From: Xanthomonas sp. SI
GTDB taxonomy: Bacteria; Pseudomonadota; Gammaproteobacteria; Xanthomonadales; Xanthomonadaceae
Reading direction: 5' to 3'
Length of the DNA: 64,000 nucleotides
Assembly (NCBI RefSeq): GCF_014236855.1
Contig: NZ_CP051261.1
Coordinates: 310,001 to 374,000 of the forward strand
Part shown: piece by piece, positions 9,765 to 18,789 of the stretch
How positions within the stretch are numbered: position 1 is the stretch's first letter
Layout of the letters: each line of letters starts with the position of its first letter
Notes under the pieces: model-generated
What the model was told of the DNA's origin: nothing
Database searches by the model: none
The model's input: only the letters and a program-made list of their open reading frames with translations
Position numbers and translations under genes: made by a program

Positions 9765-10304
9765 CTACTTCTTCGCCGGCGCCGGAGGCGGCGTGTTGAC
9801 GGTCTGCTCCAGGTCCTTCTGCAGGTCGGTGAACAGCGGGGTGATCTTCTGCTGGATCGCACCCATCAGGTTTTGCATCAGCTGCGGGGTCTTGTCGAGC
9901 ATGCTCTGGCCGGCCGGGCTCTCGTAGAACTCGGCCATCGCCAGCACGTCCTGCTTGGAGAACGACTGCTTGTACAGGTTCACGTAGAGCGGGCGCATTT
10001 CCTGCCACGATAGCGCCTTGCGCACGGTGGCCTGGGTGCGCTCCTGGATCTGCTGCACCTTCTGCTGCTGTGCCGCGTCGAGCGGGCGCTGCGCGGTCAG
10101 TTGCGCGAATTGCTGGCGCTGCATCGCCTCGATCTGCGGCAGCATGCTGTCGAGCATGTTCTGCGCGCGCGAGGCCGACAGCAGGCGGTTGACGTCGCCG
10201 TCGCTGGGCGGCTCGGCCAGCGCGGGGCCCGCGGCCAGGGCCAGCAGCGCGGCCAGCAGCAGGCGCTGCGGCCAGCGACGGGAAAGGAGCGGGGTCGGGT
10301 TCAT
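9765..10304 (-). CDS. Exported DUF2059 protein
   Basis: The 179-aa protein starts with a signal peptide (PQRLLLAALLALAAGPALA). The rest is helical and Gln-rich and ends with a DUF2059 core (LYKQSFSKQDVLAMAEFYES followed by PAGQSML and a LMGAIQQKI helix). The family is periplasmic and uncharacterised. The C-terminus is a Pro/Ala/Lys tail. It is convergent with truC and divergent from arfB. The start was set at the ATG opening the signal peptide. Confidence 0.88.
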   Translation of the reverse strand: MNPTPLLSRRWPQRLLLAALLALAAGPALAEPPSDGDVNRLLSASRAQNMLDSMLPQIEAMQRQQFAQLTAQRPLDAAQQQKVQQIQERTQATVRKALSWQEMRPLYVNLYKQSFSKQDVLAMAEFYESPAGQSMLDKTPQLMQNLMGAIQQKITPLFTDLQKDLEQTVNTPPPAPAKK

Positions 10305-10494
10305 CGAGCGTCCTGCAAGGCTATGACCGGCGGCCAGGATACGGGAATCGCCGCGGCCTCGCCGTCTGCGCCGGCCCGCGTGGCCGGCCCAGGTCCGGCG
10401 TCGCGCCGCAGTCGCCGGCGCTGCCCGGGTCTTCACGTCGCGGCCGCGGGCCTTGGAAAATCAAGCCGTCTGGCGGATGCCCTACAATTCGCGG

Positions 10495-10926
10495 ATGGGT
10501 AATGGGGCCATCCACATCTCGAACAGCCTGGCGATTCCGGAAAGCGAAATCGTCGAGCGCTTCGTGCGCGCCAGCGGCGCCGGCGGGCAGAACGTCAACA
10601 AGGTCTCCACCGCGGTGGAGCTGCGTTTCGATCTGGCCGGCTCGCCGTCGCTGCCGGAGCCGCTGCGTGCGCGGCTGCTGGCGCGTCGCGACCGGCGCAT
10701 CACCGCCGAGGGCGTGCTGGTGATCGATGCGCAACGCTTTCGCACCCAGGACCGCAACCGCGACGATGCGCGGCAGCGCCTGGCCGAGTTCATCGCCGCC
10801 GGGCTGTCGGTGCCGAAGCGGCGCATCGCCACCAAACCTTCGAAGGGCGCAAAGCTGCGGCGCCTGGATGACAAGCGCGAGCGCAGCCAGATCAAACGTG
10901 GCCGTTCGCCCGGCCGCTGGGAGTGA
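10495..10926 (+). CDS. arfB: Alternative ribosome-rescue factor ArfB
   Basis: The 143-aa protein resembles a release-factor catalytic domain. The GGQ motif (residues 30-32, in ASGAGGQNVNKVSTAVELRF) hydrolyses peptidyl-tRNA. The basic C-terminal tail (KRRIATKPSKGAKLRRLDDK followed by RERSQIKRGR) enters the empty mRNA channel of stalled ribosomes. Both halves are needed for ArfB/YaeJ activity and both are intact. The ATG at 10495 gives the usual start; the frame extends slightly upstream. The acyltransferase gene follows 3 bp downstream. Confidence 0.95.
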   Translation: MGNGAIHISNSLAIPESEIVERFVRASGAGGQNVNKVSTAVELRFDLAGSPSLPEPLRARLLARRDRRITAEGVLVIDAQRFRTQDRNRDDARQRLAEFIAAGLSVPKRRIATKPSKGAKLRRLDDKRERSQIKRGRSPGRWE

Positions 10927-10929
10927 CTT

Positions 10930-11532
10930 TTGAGCGAACGCGATTTTTCGTTGCCCCCCGCCACCCCCAACATGCCGATGGTCAAGCCCAGCCGCTTCGG
11001 CCGCTGGCTCGGCCGCACCGCGCTGCGCCTGACCGGTTGGCGGGTGGTGGGTGAGTTCCCGGACGTGCCGAAGCTGGTGATGATCGTCGCCCCGCATTCG
11101 TCCAACTGGGACGGTTTCCTCGGCTTCGCGGTCAAGTTCGCGGTCGGCTTCGAGGTGCGGGTGATGGGCAAGAGCCAGCTGTTCTGGTGGCCGCTGGGGC
11201 CATTGCTGCGCAAGCTCGGCGGCATCCCGCTGGACCGCAAGTCGCCGCGCGGCGTGGTCGAGCAGGCGGTGGCGCTGATCCGGCAGGCGCCGCGCATGTG
11301 GTACGTGATTACCCCGGAAGGCACGCGCAAGCGGGTGGAGAAGTGGAAGGTCGGTTTCTGGAAGATCGCGCATGGCGCCGAGATCCCGATCTTCCCGGTG
11401 TACTTCGACTACCCCAGCCGCACCGTCGGCCTCGGCCCGCTGTTCCACACCAGCGCCGACATGCAGGCCGACATTGCCGCGATCCGCACCTGGTACCGGC
11501 CGTGGCGCGGGAAGCATCGCGATACGTTGTGA
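10930..11532 (+). CDS. Lysophospholipid acyltransferase-family protein
   Basis: The 200-aa protein belongs to the PlsC-like acyltransferase superfamily. Catalytic motif I HxxxxD is HSSNWD (His56-Asp61), with the second block GGIPLDR and the EGTRKR motif further on. Substrate is likely an acyl-CoA/acyl-ACP and a lysophospholipid or similar acceptor; it is not essential-type PlsC by sequence. The TTG at 10930, three bases after the arfB stop, is the likely start and implies coupling to arfB. ATG 10972 (MPMVKPSRFG) is an alternative. The gene ends before a paired REP element. Confidence 0.85.
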   Translation: MSERDFSLPPATPNMPMVKPSRFGRWLGRTALRLTGWRVVGEFPDVPKLVMIVAPHSSNWDGFLGFAVKFAVGFEVRVMGKSQLFWWPLGPLLRKLGGIPLDRKSPRGVVEQAVALIRQAPRMWYVITPEGTRKRVEKWKVGFWKIAHGAEIPIFPVYFDYPSRTVGLGPLFHTSADMQADIAAIRTWYRPWRGKHRDTL

Positions 11533-11563
11533 GGCTGGCCGGCACCTCGATGCGAATGCGATT

Positions 11564-11637
11564 CCTGTAGGAGCGGCTTCAGCCGCGACCGGGCGTTACC
11601 GGTAGCATCCTGTCGCGGCTGAAGCCGCTCCTACAGG
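11564..11637. repeat. Paired REP-like element (REPIN)
   Basis: Two inverted copies of the TGTAGGAGCGGCTTCAGCCG palindrome flank a 22-bp spacer, so the whole unit can fold into one long hairpin. It lies between the convergent ends of the acyltransferase and TonB-receptor genes, where it may also stabilise or end transcripts. Confidence 0.92.
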
Positions 11638-11685
11638 ATCGCGCCGACCTGCGAACAGTCGAAGAACGCGCCAGTAGCGGTGGCC

Positions 11686-14600
11686 TTACAACGCGCTGCC
11701 GCCGAACTTGTGCGTGTACTGCAGGTACAGGCTGCGGCCCACGGTGTCGAACCAGGACACGTCGTAGTACGGATACGCCGTGTAGGTGCGGTCGCGCGGC
11801 GGCATCTTGTCGAACAGGTTGGTCACCGCCAGCGACAGCTGCGCATGGTCGCCGATGCGGTACTGCACCGAGGCGTTGTAGCGGTAGGTGGCGCCGATCC
11901 ATGGGCTGTCGCCGCTGTCCGGGTCGTAGACCTGATCGTAGGAATCGGAACTGGGCAGGCGCCCCAGGCGCTCGCCGTGCAGCGTCGCCGACCACGCCTT
12001 GCGTTCCCACGACACGCTGGCGCTGGCCTTGCTGCGCGGGATGTCGTAGCCGCTGTTGACCGCGAATTCGTCCACCATCGCTTCGCCGGCGTAGACCTGG
12101 ATGTCGTGGCGGCGCACCCAGGTGTAGCTGCCGCTGAAGCGGAAGGTGCCGATCCCGCTGTCCAGCCGGTAATGGGTGCTCAGGTCGATGCCGCTGGTGC
12201 TTTCGCGGGCGATGTTGATCGGGTTGACGTAGACCCCGTACAGGTCGCCGTCGGCGCTGCGGGTGACCCGCGCCAGCGCCTGCTGGCAGGTGGTCGAGGC
12301 CGCATCCAGGTTGCCGAGCCGGCATTCGGATTCGTCGCGCAGCACCTGGTCCACGCGCAGGTCCTGCACCTGGTTGCGCATGTCGATGTCGAAGTAGTCC
12401 ACCGACACGTCCAGCTCCGGACGCGGCGACCAGACGACGCCGGCGGTCCACGAGGTGCTGGTCTCCGGATCCAGTTTGCGGTTGCCGCTGCGGCCGCGGA
12501 TGATCGCCTCGTCGTTGTAACTGCAGTCCTCGATCGCCACCCCGGGTTCTTCGCTGGCGCAGCGGTAGTAGTCCACTCCGGAGGTCTCGTCGTTGCCGGC
12601 GCCGGCGTAGATGTAGTGCAGGTCCGGCGCGCGGAACGCGGTGCCGTAGGAGCTGCGCAGCAGCAGCGTGTCCAGCGGCCGCCATTCCAGCCCGCCGCTG
12701 TAGGTGAACTTGCCCAGGGTACGGCCGGAGAAGCGGTACTGGTCGTAGCGTCCGGCCAGGCTCAGCGCCAGCGTCGACAGCACCGGCAGGCGCAGCTCGC
12801 TGGCCAGTGCCCAGCGGTTGCGGCTGCCGTGGCCGTCGGAGTCCTTCCAGCTGTAGTAGTAGTACTGGGTGGCCAGCGGATCCGGGCGCAGGTCGTAGCC
12901 CTGGTTGCCGAACTCGGCGGTGGCCGACAGCCCGGCGTCGCCGCCGGGCAGCGCGAACAGGCTGGGATTGGTCACGGTGAAGGCGGCGGTGTCGGTGCGC
13001 GAGCGCGGCTGGTAGACGCTGCGCTGGGCGATGCTGTCGTATTCGTCGCGGGTCAGCGGCGTGTACAGGCGCTGCGGGTCGGCATTGAAGATCGGCAGGC
13101 CGGAATCTTCGTCCACGCCCAGCTGCGGGCCGAGGAACAGCGCGTTGGCGCGCTCGGCGACGATCTGCGGCCAGCTGATCGTGGCCTGGTACTGCGAATG
13201 GCTGAGGCTGGCCTCGTAGTCCCAGTCGCTGGCCAGCTTGCCCTTGAAGCCGGTGGTCAGGCTGAAGGTCTTCTGCCGGGTGCGGATGGTGCCGGCGTTG
13301 AGTCCGCCCATTTCCTCGGGACTGAACTGGCGGCCCCAGGCCTCGATCTGGTCGCTGGCCTGGTTGTAGAAATAGCCTTCCTCGTTGCCGTCCGGGGCCA
13401 TGTAGCCCCACTGGGTCACGTCGCGGAACAGCGACAGCTCGTGGTAGCCGAGCTGCAGGTCGGCGAACCACTCGGTGCCGCCATCGAAGGCATAGCTCAG
13501 CGAGGCGTAGGCGTTGATGCCGCGGCGCTTGTTGCCGATGGTGCCGTAGCCGATCGCCGCGCTGCTGCCGCAGAACTCGCCGTAGCCCGGGCGCGAGGCG
13601 TAGCCGGTGCTGCCGCGGTTGAGGCCGGACAGCGCCTCGCAGGTGGCCGCGCCCGGATCCAGGTAGTTGTCGTCGTAGTCGGTGCGCAGGAAGGTGCGGC
13701 GCGGCACCTGCGAACGCTCGGTCGGGCCGTCCAGGGTGCTGTCCTGGCGGCTGCGCTGGTAGGCCCACAGCGGATTCTGGGTCACCGCTTCGGCGCCGAA
13801 CACCGCATCGAATGCGCCGCGCGAGAAACCGCTGCTGACGCTCAGGTTGAAGCTGTCGCCGCCGCCGCCGCTGGTGTCGCCGAAGCGGTAGTCCAGGGTG
13901 GTGCCGTCGGCATGCTTCTTGAGGATGAAGTTGACCACGCCGGAGATCGCGTCCGAGCCGTAGATCGCCGAGGCGCTGCCGGTCAGGATCTCGATGCGGT
14001 CGATCATGCCCAGCGGGATGTTGGAGATGTCGGTGAAGTTGCTGCGGCCCTTGAACGGCATCGGGAAGTCGGCGATGCGGCGGCCGTTGACCAGCACCAG
14101 GGTGTGGTTGGGGCCGAGCCCGCGCAGGTCCACCTGCTGCGCGCCGGGCGAGAAGTCGGCGCCGCTGGCCGACTGCGGGCTCTGCGTCTCGCCGCCGTTC
14201 TGGGTCATCGCGCGCAGCACGTCCGGCACCGAGGTGAAGCCGTTGGCCTTGATCTGTTCGGCACTGATCACGCTGATCGGCGCCGGCCCTTCCAACTGCG
14301 CGCGCGGAATGCGCGAGCCGGTGACCTGTAGCGTCTGCAGCTCGGCCACCGGTTCGGCGGGCGCGGCGGCTGGCAGCGCGGCGCGCACCGGTTGCGCGCG
14401 CGGCGCCGGGGCCGGCTCCTGGCGCCGCACCAGCCAGGCGCCGGAGGCATCGCGCTGGGCGACGAAGCCGCTGCCGTGCAGCACGCGTTGCAGCGCCTGC
14501 GCGGTGTCCAACTGGCCGTGCGCGCCGGCGCTGCGCGCGCCGTCGAGCTGGTCGGCGCGGTAGATCAGCTGCGCGCCGGATTGCCGCGCCAGCGCCTCCA

Positions 14601-14736
14601 GCGCCGCGCGCAGCGGGCCGGCGGGAATGTTCAGCTGGGTGCCGGCGGCTTGGCCGTCGGCAGCGGATTGCGCCTGCGCCGCGCAGGCGGTCGCGCAGGC
14701 CATGCTCAGCAGCAGGACACGCATCGGATATCGCAT
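11686..14736 (-). CDS. TonB-dependent receptor with N-terminal STN signalling domain
   Basis: The 1016-aa outer-membrane protein has a signal peptide (to about residue 22) and an STN domain (about 30-105). A Pro/Ala linker leads to a TonB-box/plug region beginning around TLQVTGSRIPRAQ, then a long beta-barrel ending in YLQYTHKFGGSAL. The STN domain passes occupancy signals across the periplasm to FecR. The two upstream genes on the same strand encode FecR and a sigma-70 family factor, forming a complete surface-signalling set. The barrel resembles Xanthomonadaceae Oar/peptide- or polymer-type TonB receptors more than siderophore receptors, but the ligand cannot be read directly. The divergent neighbours degrade peptides and cyanophycin-like polymers. 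Confidence 0.93.
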   Translation of the reverse strand: MRYPMRVLLLSMACATACAAQAQSAADGQAAGTQLNIPAGPLRAALEALARQSGAQLIYRADQLDGARSAGAHGQLDTAQALQRVLHGSGFVAQRDASGAWLVRRQEPAPAPRAQPVRAALPAAAPAEPVAELQTLQVTGSRIPRAQLEGPAPISVISAEQIKANGFTSVPDVLRAMTQNGGETQSPQSASGADFSPGAQQVDLRGLGPNHTLVLVNGRRIADFPMPFKGRSNFTDISNIPLGMIDRIEILTGSASAIYGSDAISGVVNFILKKHADGTTLDYRFGDTSGGGGDSFNLSVSSGFSRGAFDAVFGAEAVTQNPLWAYQRSRQDSTLDGPTERSQVPRRTFLRTDYDDNYLDPGAATCEALSGLNRGSTGYASRPGYGEFCGSSAAIGYGTIGNKRRGINAYASLSYAFDGGTEWFADLQLGYHELSLFRDVTQWGYMAPDGNEEGYFYNQASDQIEAWGRQFSPEEMGGLNAGTIRTRQKTFSLTTGFKGKLASDWDYEASLSHSQYQATISWPQIVAERANALFLGPQLGVDEDSGLPIFNADPQRLYTPLTRDEYDSIAQRSVYQPRSRTDTAAFTVTNPSLFALPGGDAGLSATAEFGNQGYDLRPDPLATQYYYYSWKDSDGHGSRNRWALASELRLPVLSTLALSLAGRYDQYRFSGRTLGKFTYSGGLEWRPLDTLLLRSSYGTAFRAPDLHYIYAGAGNDETSGVDYYRCASEEPGVAIEDCSYNDEAIIRGRSGNRKLDPETSTSWTAGVVWSPRPELDVSVDYFDIDMRNQVQDLRVDQVLRDESECRLGNLDAASTTCQQALARVTRSADGDLYGVYVNPINIARESTSGIDLSTHYRLDSGIGTFRFSGSYTWVRRHDIQVYAGEAMVDEFAVNSGYDIPRSKASASVSWERKAWSATLHGERLGRLPSSDSYDQVYDPDSGDSPWIGATYRYNASVQYRIGDHAQLSLAVTNLFDKMPPRDRTYTAYPYYDVSWFDTVGRSLYLQYTHKFGGSAL

Positions 14737-14830
14737 CGAGTCTTCTCCCCTAAACCAGGCGCAAGGCCACGCCCCCGCTAGACAGGACGAACGAGCTGCG
14801 CAAATCCCCCCATACCGACCGCGTTCGCGC

Positions 14831-15886
14831 TCAGCGGCTGTGCAACAGCACCTGGTCGCCGTGGCGCTCGGCGCGGATCGGGAAACCCTGCTCGAGCAGG
14901 CGCACGAACGCCTCGGTGTTGGACCAGCGGAAATTGCCGCCGACGCGCAGCGCGCCGGCAGCGGCGTCGGCCACCTGCAGCTTGACCGTGTTGTAGCGGT
15001 TGAACTCGGCCACCGCCGCCTGCAGCGGGGTGTCGTCGAAGGTCAGGTAGCCGTTGCGCCAGTCCAGCGCGCGTTCGGCCTCGGCCAGCGCGACCCGCCG
15101 CACCAGCACCCCGTGCGGACCGGCCAGGGCGATGCTACCGGCCGGCAGCAGGGTCGGCGGCGCCTGCGGGGTCGCCGCCGATTCCAGTCGCACCGTGCCT
15201 TCGGTGACCACCACGCGCAGCGCGTCGGCGTCGCGGCGCACCGCGAAGCGGGTGCCCACCGCGATCACCCGGCGCGCGCCGCTGGCGACCACGAACGGCC
15301 GCGCCGGATCCTTGCTCACTTCGAAGAACGCCTCGCCGCGCTGCAGGTCGATATGCCGCTGCGCGCGCGACAGGGCCACGTCGATGCGGCTGTCGCTGCT
15401 CAACGTGGCGTGCGAGCCGTCGGCCAAGGCCAGCGGGCGCAGGCTGCCGGTGGCGCTGGCGTAGGCGACCGCCGGCGGCGTCGCGGACTGGCGCCAGGCC
15501 AGGCCCAGCACCGCGCCGAGCAGTAGCGTCGCGGCCAGCGCCAGCGGCCAGCGCCGGCGCGTGCGTGGCGGCGGGCGCGGTGCGAAGCGCAACTGGCCCA
15601 GGTCGGTCGGTGCGCCGGACGCGGTGGCGGCCGCCGCGCCGTCGCCAGCCGCCAGCCCGCGCCAGCTGCCGCGCGGCGGAATGCCGCCGTCGCGCTGGCC
15701 GGCGCCCAGCGCCTGCAGCCGCCCGCTCTCCTGCCACGCCGCGCGCAGGCGCAGGAACGCCACCCGGTGCGCCGTGGCCGCCGCCAACCACGCCTCCAGT
15801 CGCGCCTGCTGCTGCGGCGTCCAGTCGCCGCGGTCGCAGCGCGCCAGCCACGCCGCCGCGCGCAGCTCAATCCGCCTGCTGTCCAT
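14831..15886 (-). CDS. FecR-family anti-sigma/transmembrane signalling protein
   Basis: The 351-aa protein has an N-terminal cytoplasmic DUF4880-type helix (AAAWLARCDRGDWTPQQQAR). One transmembrane helix (WPLALAATLLLGAVLGLAW) lies near residues 125-145, followed by a periplasmic FecR domain with the typical ADGSHATLSSDSRIDV strand and a C-terminal secretin/STN-like part (LTFDDTPLQAAVAEFNRYN). It should bind the sigma factor inside the cell and the STN domain of the receptor outside. The start overlaps the sigma-factor stop by 20 bp, so the two are translationally coupled. Confidence 0.93.
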   Translation of the reverse strand: MDSRRIELRAAAWLARCDRGDWTPQQQARLEAWLAAATAHRVAFLRLRAAWQESGRLQALGAGQRDGGIPPRGSWRGLAAGDGAAAATASGAPTDLGQLRFAPRPPPRTRRRWPLALAATLLLGAVLGLAWRQSATPPAVAYASATGSLRPLALADGSHATLSSDSRIDVALSRAQRHIDLQRGEAFFEVSKDPARPFVVASGARRVIAVGTRFAVRRDADALRVVVTEGTVRLESAATPQAPPTLLPAGSIALAGPHGVLVRRVALAEAERALDWRNGYLTFDDTPLQAAVAEFNRYNTVKLQVADAAAGALRVGGNFRWSNTEAFVRLLEQGFPIRAERHGDQVLLHSR

Positions 15887-16439
15887 CCTGCGCCCGTGCC
15901 CGCCGCGGCGCCGCGGGCGCTCGCGCGCCGTCGTCGCCATGAAAATGATCGGCCAGCAGGCGCATGCCCTTGGCCACGTGCTTTTCCACGGTCTTCTCGC
16001 TGATGCCCAGACGCACGGCCACCTCCCTTTGCGACAGTTCCTCGACCCGCCGCAGCCAGATCACGCTGCGGCAGCGGTCGGGCAGGCGGTCGAAGGCGGC
16101 CGCCAGCCGTCCCAGTACCTGCCGCCCGCCGCACCAGCGTTCCGGCGACAGCTCGTCTACCAGGACGTGCAGCGACTCCAAATCACCCACTGCCTCGATC
16201 GACACCACTCGGCTGCGCCGCCGCCGGTCGCTCATCAGGTGCCGCGCGGTGGCGAACAGGAACGACTTGGGCAGGCTCGGCCGCGCCTTGCCGGCGGCCT
16301 CGTAGACGCGCACGTAGATTTCCTGGCGCAGGTCGTGCCATTCGTCGGGCTGCGGCCAGCAGCGCCGCAGGTAGCCGCTCAGCGCCTGCTCGTGGACGAG
16401 GATCTCGTGGACGAACCAATCGTCGAGGGAGGCGGGCAT
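15867..16439 (-). CDS. ECF-type RNA polymerase sigma factor (FecI-like)
   Basis: The 190-aa protein has sigma region 2 (DEWHDLRQEIYVRVYEAA through FLFATARHLMSDRRRR) and region 4 (LPDRCRSVIWLRRVEELSQR, then EVAVRLGISEKTVEKHVAKG). This is the two-domain layout of ECF sigma factors that drive FecA-type receptor genes. It is the first gene of the sigma-fecR-receptor operon. The ATG at 16439 was chosen as the first start after the promoter-sized gap separating it from the divergent fusion gene at 16594. Confidence 0.93.
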   Translation of the reverse strand: MPASLDDWFVHEILVHEQALSGYLRRCWPQPDEWHDLRQEIYVRVYEAAGKARPSLPKSFLFATARHLMSDRRRRSRVVSIEAVGDLESLHVLVDELSPERWCGGRQVLGRLAAAFDRLPDRCRSVIWLRRVEELSQREVAVRLGISEKTVEKHVAKGMRLLADHFHGDDGARAPAAPRRARAQDGQQAD

Positions 16440-16593
16440 GCATCCCACATTAGCCGATCGTCCGTCCGCGTGGCAGCGCCCGCACGGCGCCGCGAACCGG
16501 TACAACGGCGAGGGGGGAAACCGCGCCGCCGTTCGTCCCCTGTCTGCAACGAACCGCCCGTGCGGTTCCCGTCCGCCCCTCGAGGAGATCCGC

Positions 16594-18540
16594 ATGACCC
16601 GTTTCGTCGGCACGTTCCGGCCCTGGATGGTGGCGTTGCTGGGCCTGTGCCTGGCCGCGCCCGCCGCCGCGCGCGATTACCGCCAGTACCTGGTCGGCGA
16701 CCCGGCCCTGCCCACGCCCGGCCCGGTCGCGCCGGGGCTGCTGCTGATGGGCGGCGGCGACCGCAACTACGACGCGCTGCGCTGGTTCATGGCCAAGGCC
16801 GGGCACGGCCACGTGGTGGTGCTGCGCGCCTCGCAGGGCAACGAAGTGGCCGAGGAGTTCTACCGCGACGTCGGCGGCGTGGCCTCGGTGGAGACGTTCG
16901 TGTTCAGCGGCCGCGGCGCCTCCAGCGATCCGGCGCTGCTGCGCAGCCTGGCCCGCGCCGACGGCATCTTCATCGCCGGCGGCGACCAGTCGCGCTACGT
17001 GCGCTACTGGAAGGGCACGCCGGTGGCGGCCGCGCTGGACGCGCACGTGCGCGCCGGCAAGCCACTCGGCGGCACCAGCGCCGGCCTGGCCATGCTCGGC
17101 GAGTACCTGTACGGGGCGATGGACGGCGGCAGCCTGACCAGCGCGCCGGCGCTGGCCGATCCGCTGGGGCCGGCCACCACCATCGAGACCGGCTTCCTGC
17201 ACCTGGACCTGCTCAAGCGGGTCATCACCGACACCCACTTCAAGGAACGCGACCGGCTCGGCCGGCTGTTCGCGTTCCGCGCCAAGGCGGCGACGCTGGC
17301 CCCGGCCGGGCAGCCGCTGATCGGCCTGGGCGTGGACGAGCGCGCGGCGCTGGCGGTGGAGGGCGACGGCAGCGCGCGGGTCTATGCCACCGATCCGCAG
17401 GCCGGTGCCACCGTGGTCGCCGGCCCGTTGCAGCCGCCCACGCCGGCCGGGAAGCCGCTGCAGGCAGCGCGCATCGAGACCGTCGGCGTCGGCCCCGGTT
17501 CCACCCTGCATCTGCCCGAAGGCCGGGTCGATGCGCCGGTGTTCCACCGCTACTACGCGGTGCGCGATGGGCAGATGCGCGAGATTCCCGCCACCACCCT
17601 GGTGATCCACGGCGGCGCCGGGGTCGAGCGCGCCAGCAGCAGTGCCGCCGACCTGGCGCAGGCGCGCGCGGCGATGGAAACCGCCCTGCGCACCGGGCAG
17701 GCGCTGCTGGCGCAGGGCAAGCCGGCAGTAGACGCGGTCGCCGCGGCGATCGCGGTGCTGGAGGACTCGCCGCAGTTCAACGCCGGCAAGGGCGCGGTGT
17801 TCACCCACGACGGCCGCAACGAACTGGACGCGGCGATCATGGACGGCGCCAGCGGCAAGGCCGGCGCGGTGGCCGGGGTGCACCGGGTGAGGAACCCGAT
17901 CCAGCTGGCACGCGCGGTGATGGACCAGTCCGAGCACGTGATGCTGGTCGGCGACGGCGCCGAGGTGTTCGCGCGCCAGCACGGCGTGACCCTGGTCGAT
18001 CCGTCCTACTTCCGCACCGACAAGCGCTGGAAGCAACTGCAGCAGGCGCTGAAGGAAGAGGCGAACAAGCAGGCGCACGCCGACCTGGAGACCGCCAAGC
18101 ACTTCGGCACGGTCGGTGCGCTGGCGCTGGACACGCAGGGCCGGCTGGCCGCGGGCACCTCCACCGGCGGCATGACCAACAAGCGCTACGGCCGCATCGG
18201 CGACTCGCCGATCATCGGCGCCGGCACCTATGCCGACAGCCGCTGCGCGGTGTCCGGCACCGGCTGGGGCGAGTTCTACATCCGCGCGGTGGCGGCCTAC
18301 GACATCTGCGCGCGGGTCAAATACGCCGGGCAGAGCCTGGCGCAGGCGGCCGAGGCGGTGATCGACCAGCAGATCCCCAAGGCCGGCGGCGACGGCGGCG
18401 CGATCGCGCTGGGCGCCGACGGCAGCGTCGCCTTCCCGTTCAACACCGAAGGCATGTACCGCGGCTGGATCGGCGCCGACGGCGTGCCGCACGTGGCCAT
18501 CTTCAAGGACGAGGCGCTGCCGCTGCCTGGGGCGCCGTAA
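16594..18540 (+). CDS. Exported cyanophycinase (S51) / isoaspartyl peptidase fusion
   Basis: The 648-aa protein has a signal peptide (LGLCLAAPAAA) and two joined enzymes. Residues about 30-330 are a peptidase S51 cyanophycinase-like domain: GGTSAG carries nucleophile Ser162, and the THFKERDRLGRL segment carries His215. Residues about 335-645 are an Ntn-hydrolase isoaspartyl peptidase/type 2 asparaginase: Thr506 in HFGTVG would be the autocatalytically freed nucleophile, followed by GTSTGGMTNKRYGRIGDSPI. Cyanophycinase releases beta-Asp-Arg dipeptides from cyanophycin, and isoaspartyl dipeptidase splits them, so the fusion could perform both steps outside the cytoplasm. GAGGAGAT six bases upstream fixes the start. 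It is divergent from the sigma/FecR/TonB-receptor operon. Both active sites look intact. Confidence 0.9.
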   Translation: MTRFVGTFRPWMVALLGLCLAAPAAARDYRQYLVGDPALPTPGPVAPGLLLMGGGDRNYDALRWFMAKAGHGHVVVLRASQGNEVAEEFYRDVGGVASVETFVFSGRGASSDPALLRSLARADGIFIAGGDQSRYVRYWKGTPVAAALDAHVRAGKPLGGTSAGLAMLGEYLYGAMDGGSLTSAPALADPLGPATTIETGFLHLDLLKRVITDTHFKERDRLGRLFAFRAKAATLAPAGQPLIGLGVDERAALAVEGDGSARVYATDPQAGATVVAGPLQPPTPAGKPLQAARIETVGVGPGSTLHLPEGRVDAPVFHRYYAVRDGQMREIPATTLVIHGGAGVERASSSAADLAQARAAMETALRTGQALLAQGKPAVDAVAAAIAVLEDSPQFNAGKGAVFTHDGRNELDAAIMDGASGKAGAVAGVHRVRNPIQLARAVMDQSEHVMLVGDGAEVFARQHGVTLVDPSYFRTDKRWKQLQQALKEEANKQAHADLETAKHFGTVGALALDTQGRLAAGTSTGGMTNKRYGRIGDSPIIGAGTYADSRCAVSGTGWGEFYIRAVAAYDICARVKYAGQSLAQAAEAVIDQQIPKAGGDGGAIALGADGSVAFPFNTEGMYRGWIGADGVPHVAIFKDEALPLPGAP

Positions 18541-18557
18541 CCGGCTTGAGCAAGTTC

Positions 18558-18624
18558 CTGTCGCGGCTGAAGCCGCTCCTACAAGGCCGGCTGCGCACGG
18601 TAGGAGCGGCTTCAGCCGCGACAG
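18558..18624. repeat. Paired REP-like element, reversed arrangement
   Basis: Here the reverse-complement copy (18558-18585) comes first and the direct copy (18600-18624) second, separated by only 14 bp. The other close pairs in the window place the direct copy first. Confidence 0.9.
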
Positions 18625-18789
18625 AATCTGTCCGCAAAGCGCCTGCCCAGGCCGCTGCGCCAAGGCGTTCGGCGCCATGCCCACGCCGCGCCCGCCATCC
18701 CCAGATCCAATGGCACATGCCGCCCCAGCGCAAACCGCGTAGCGTGCGCGGCTGCCCCGCCACCATGTCCCTGTCAGGAGTTCCACCCC

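Noticed and set aside
11680..14331. An 883-codon plus-strand open frame
   Set aside because: It is the complement of the TonB-receptor barrel and has no domain, signal or ribosome-binding site.
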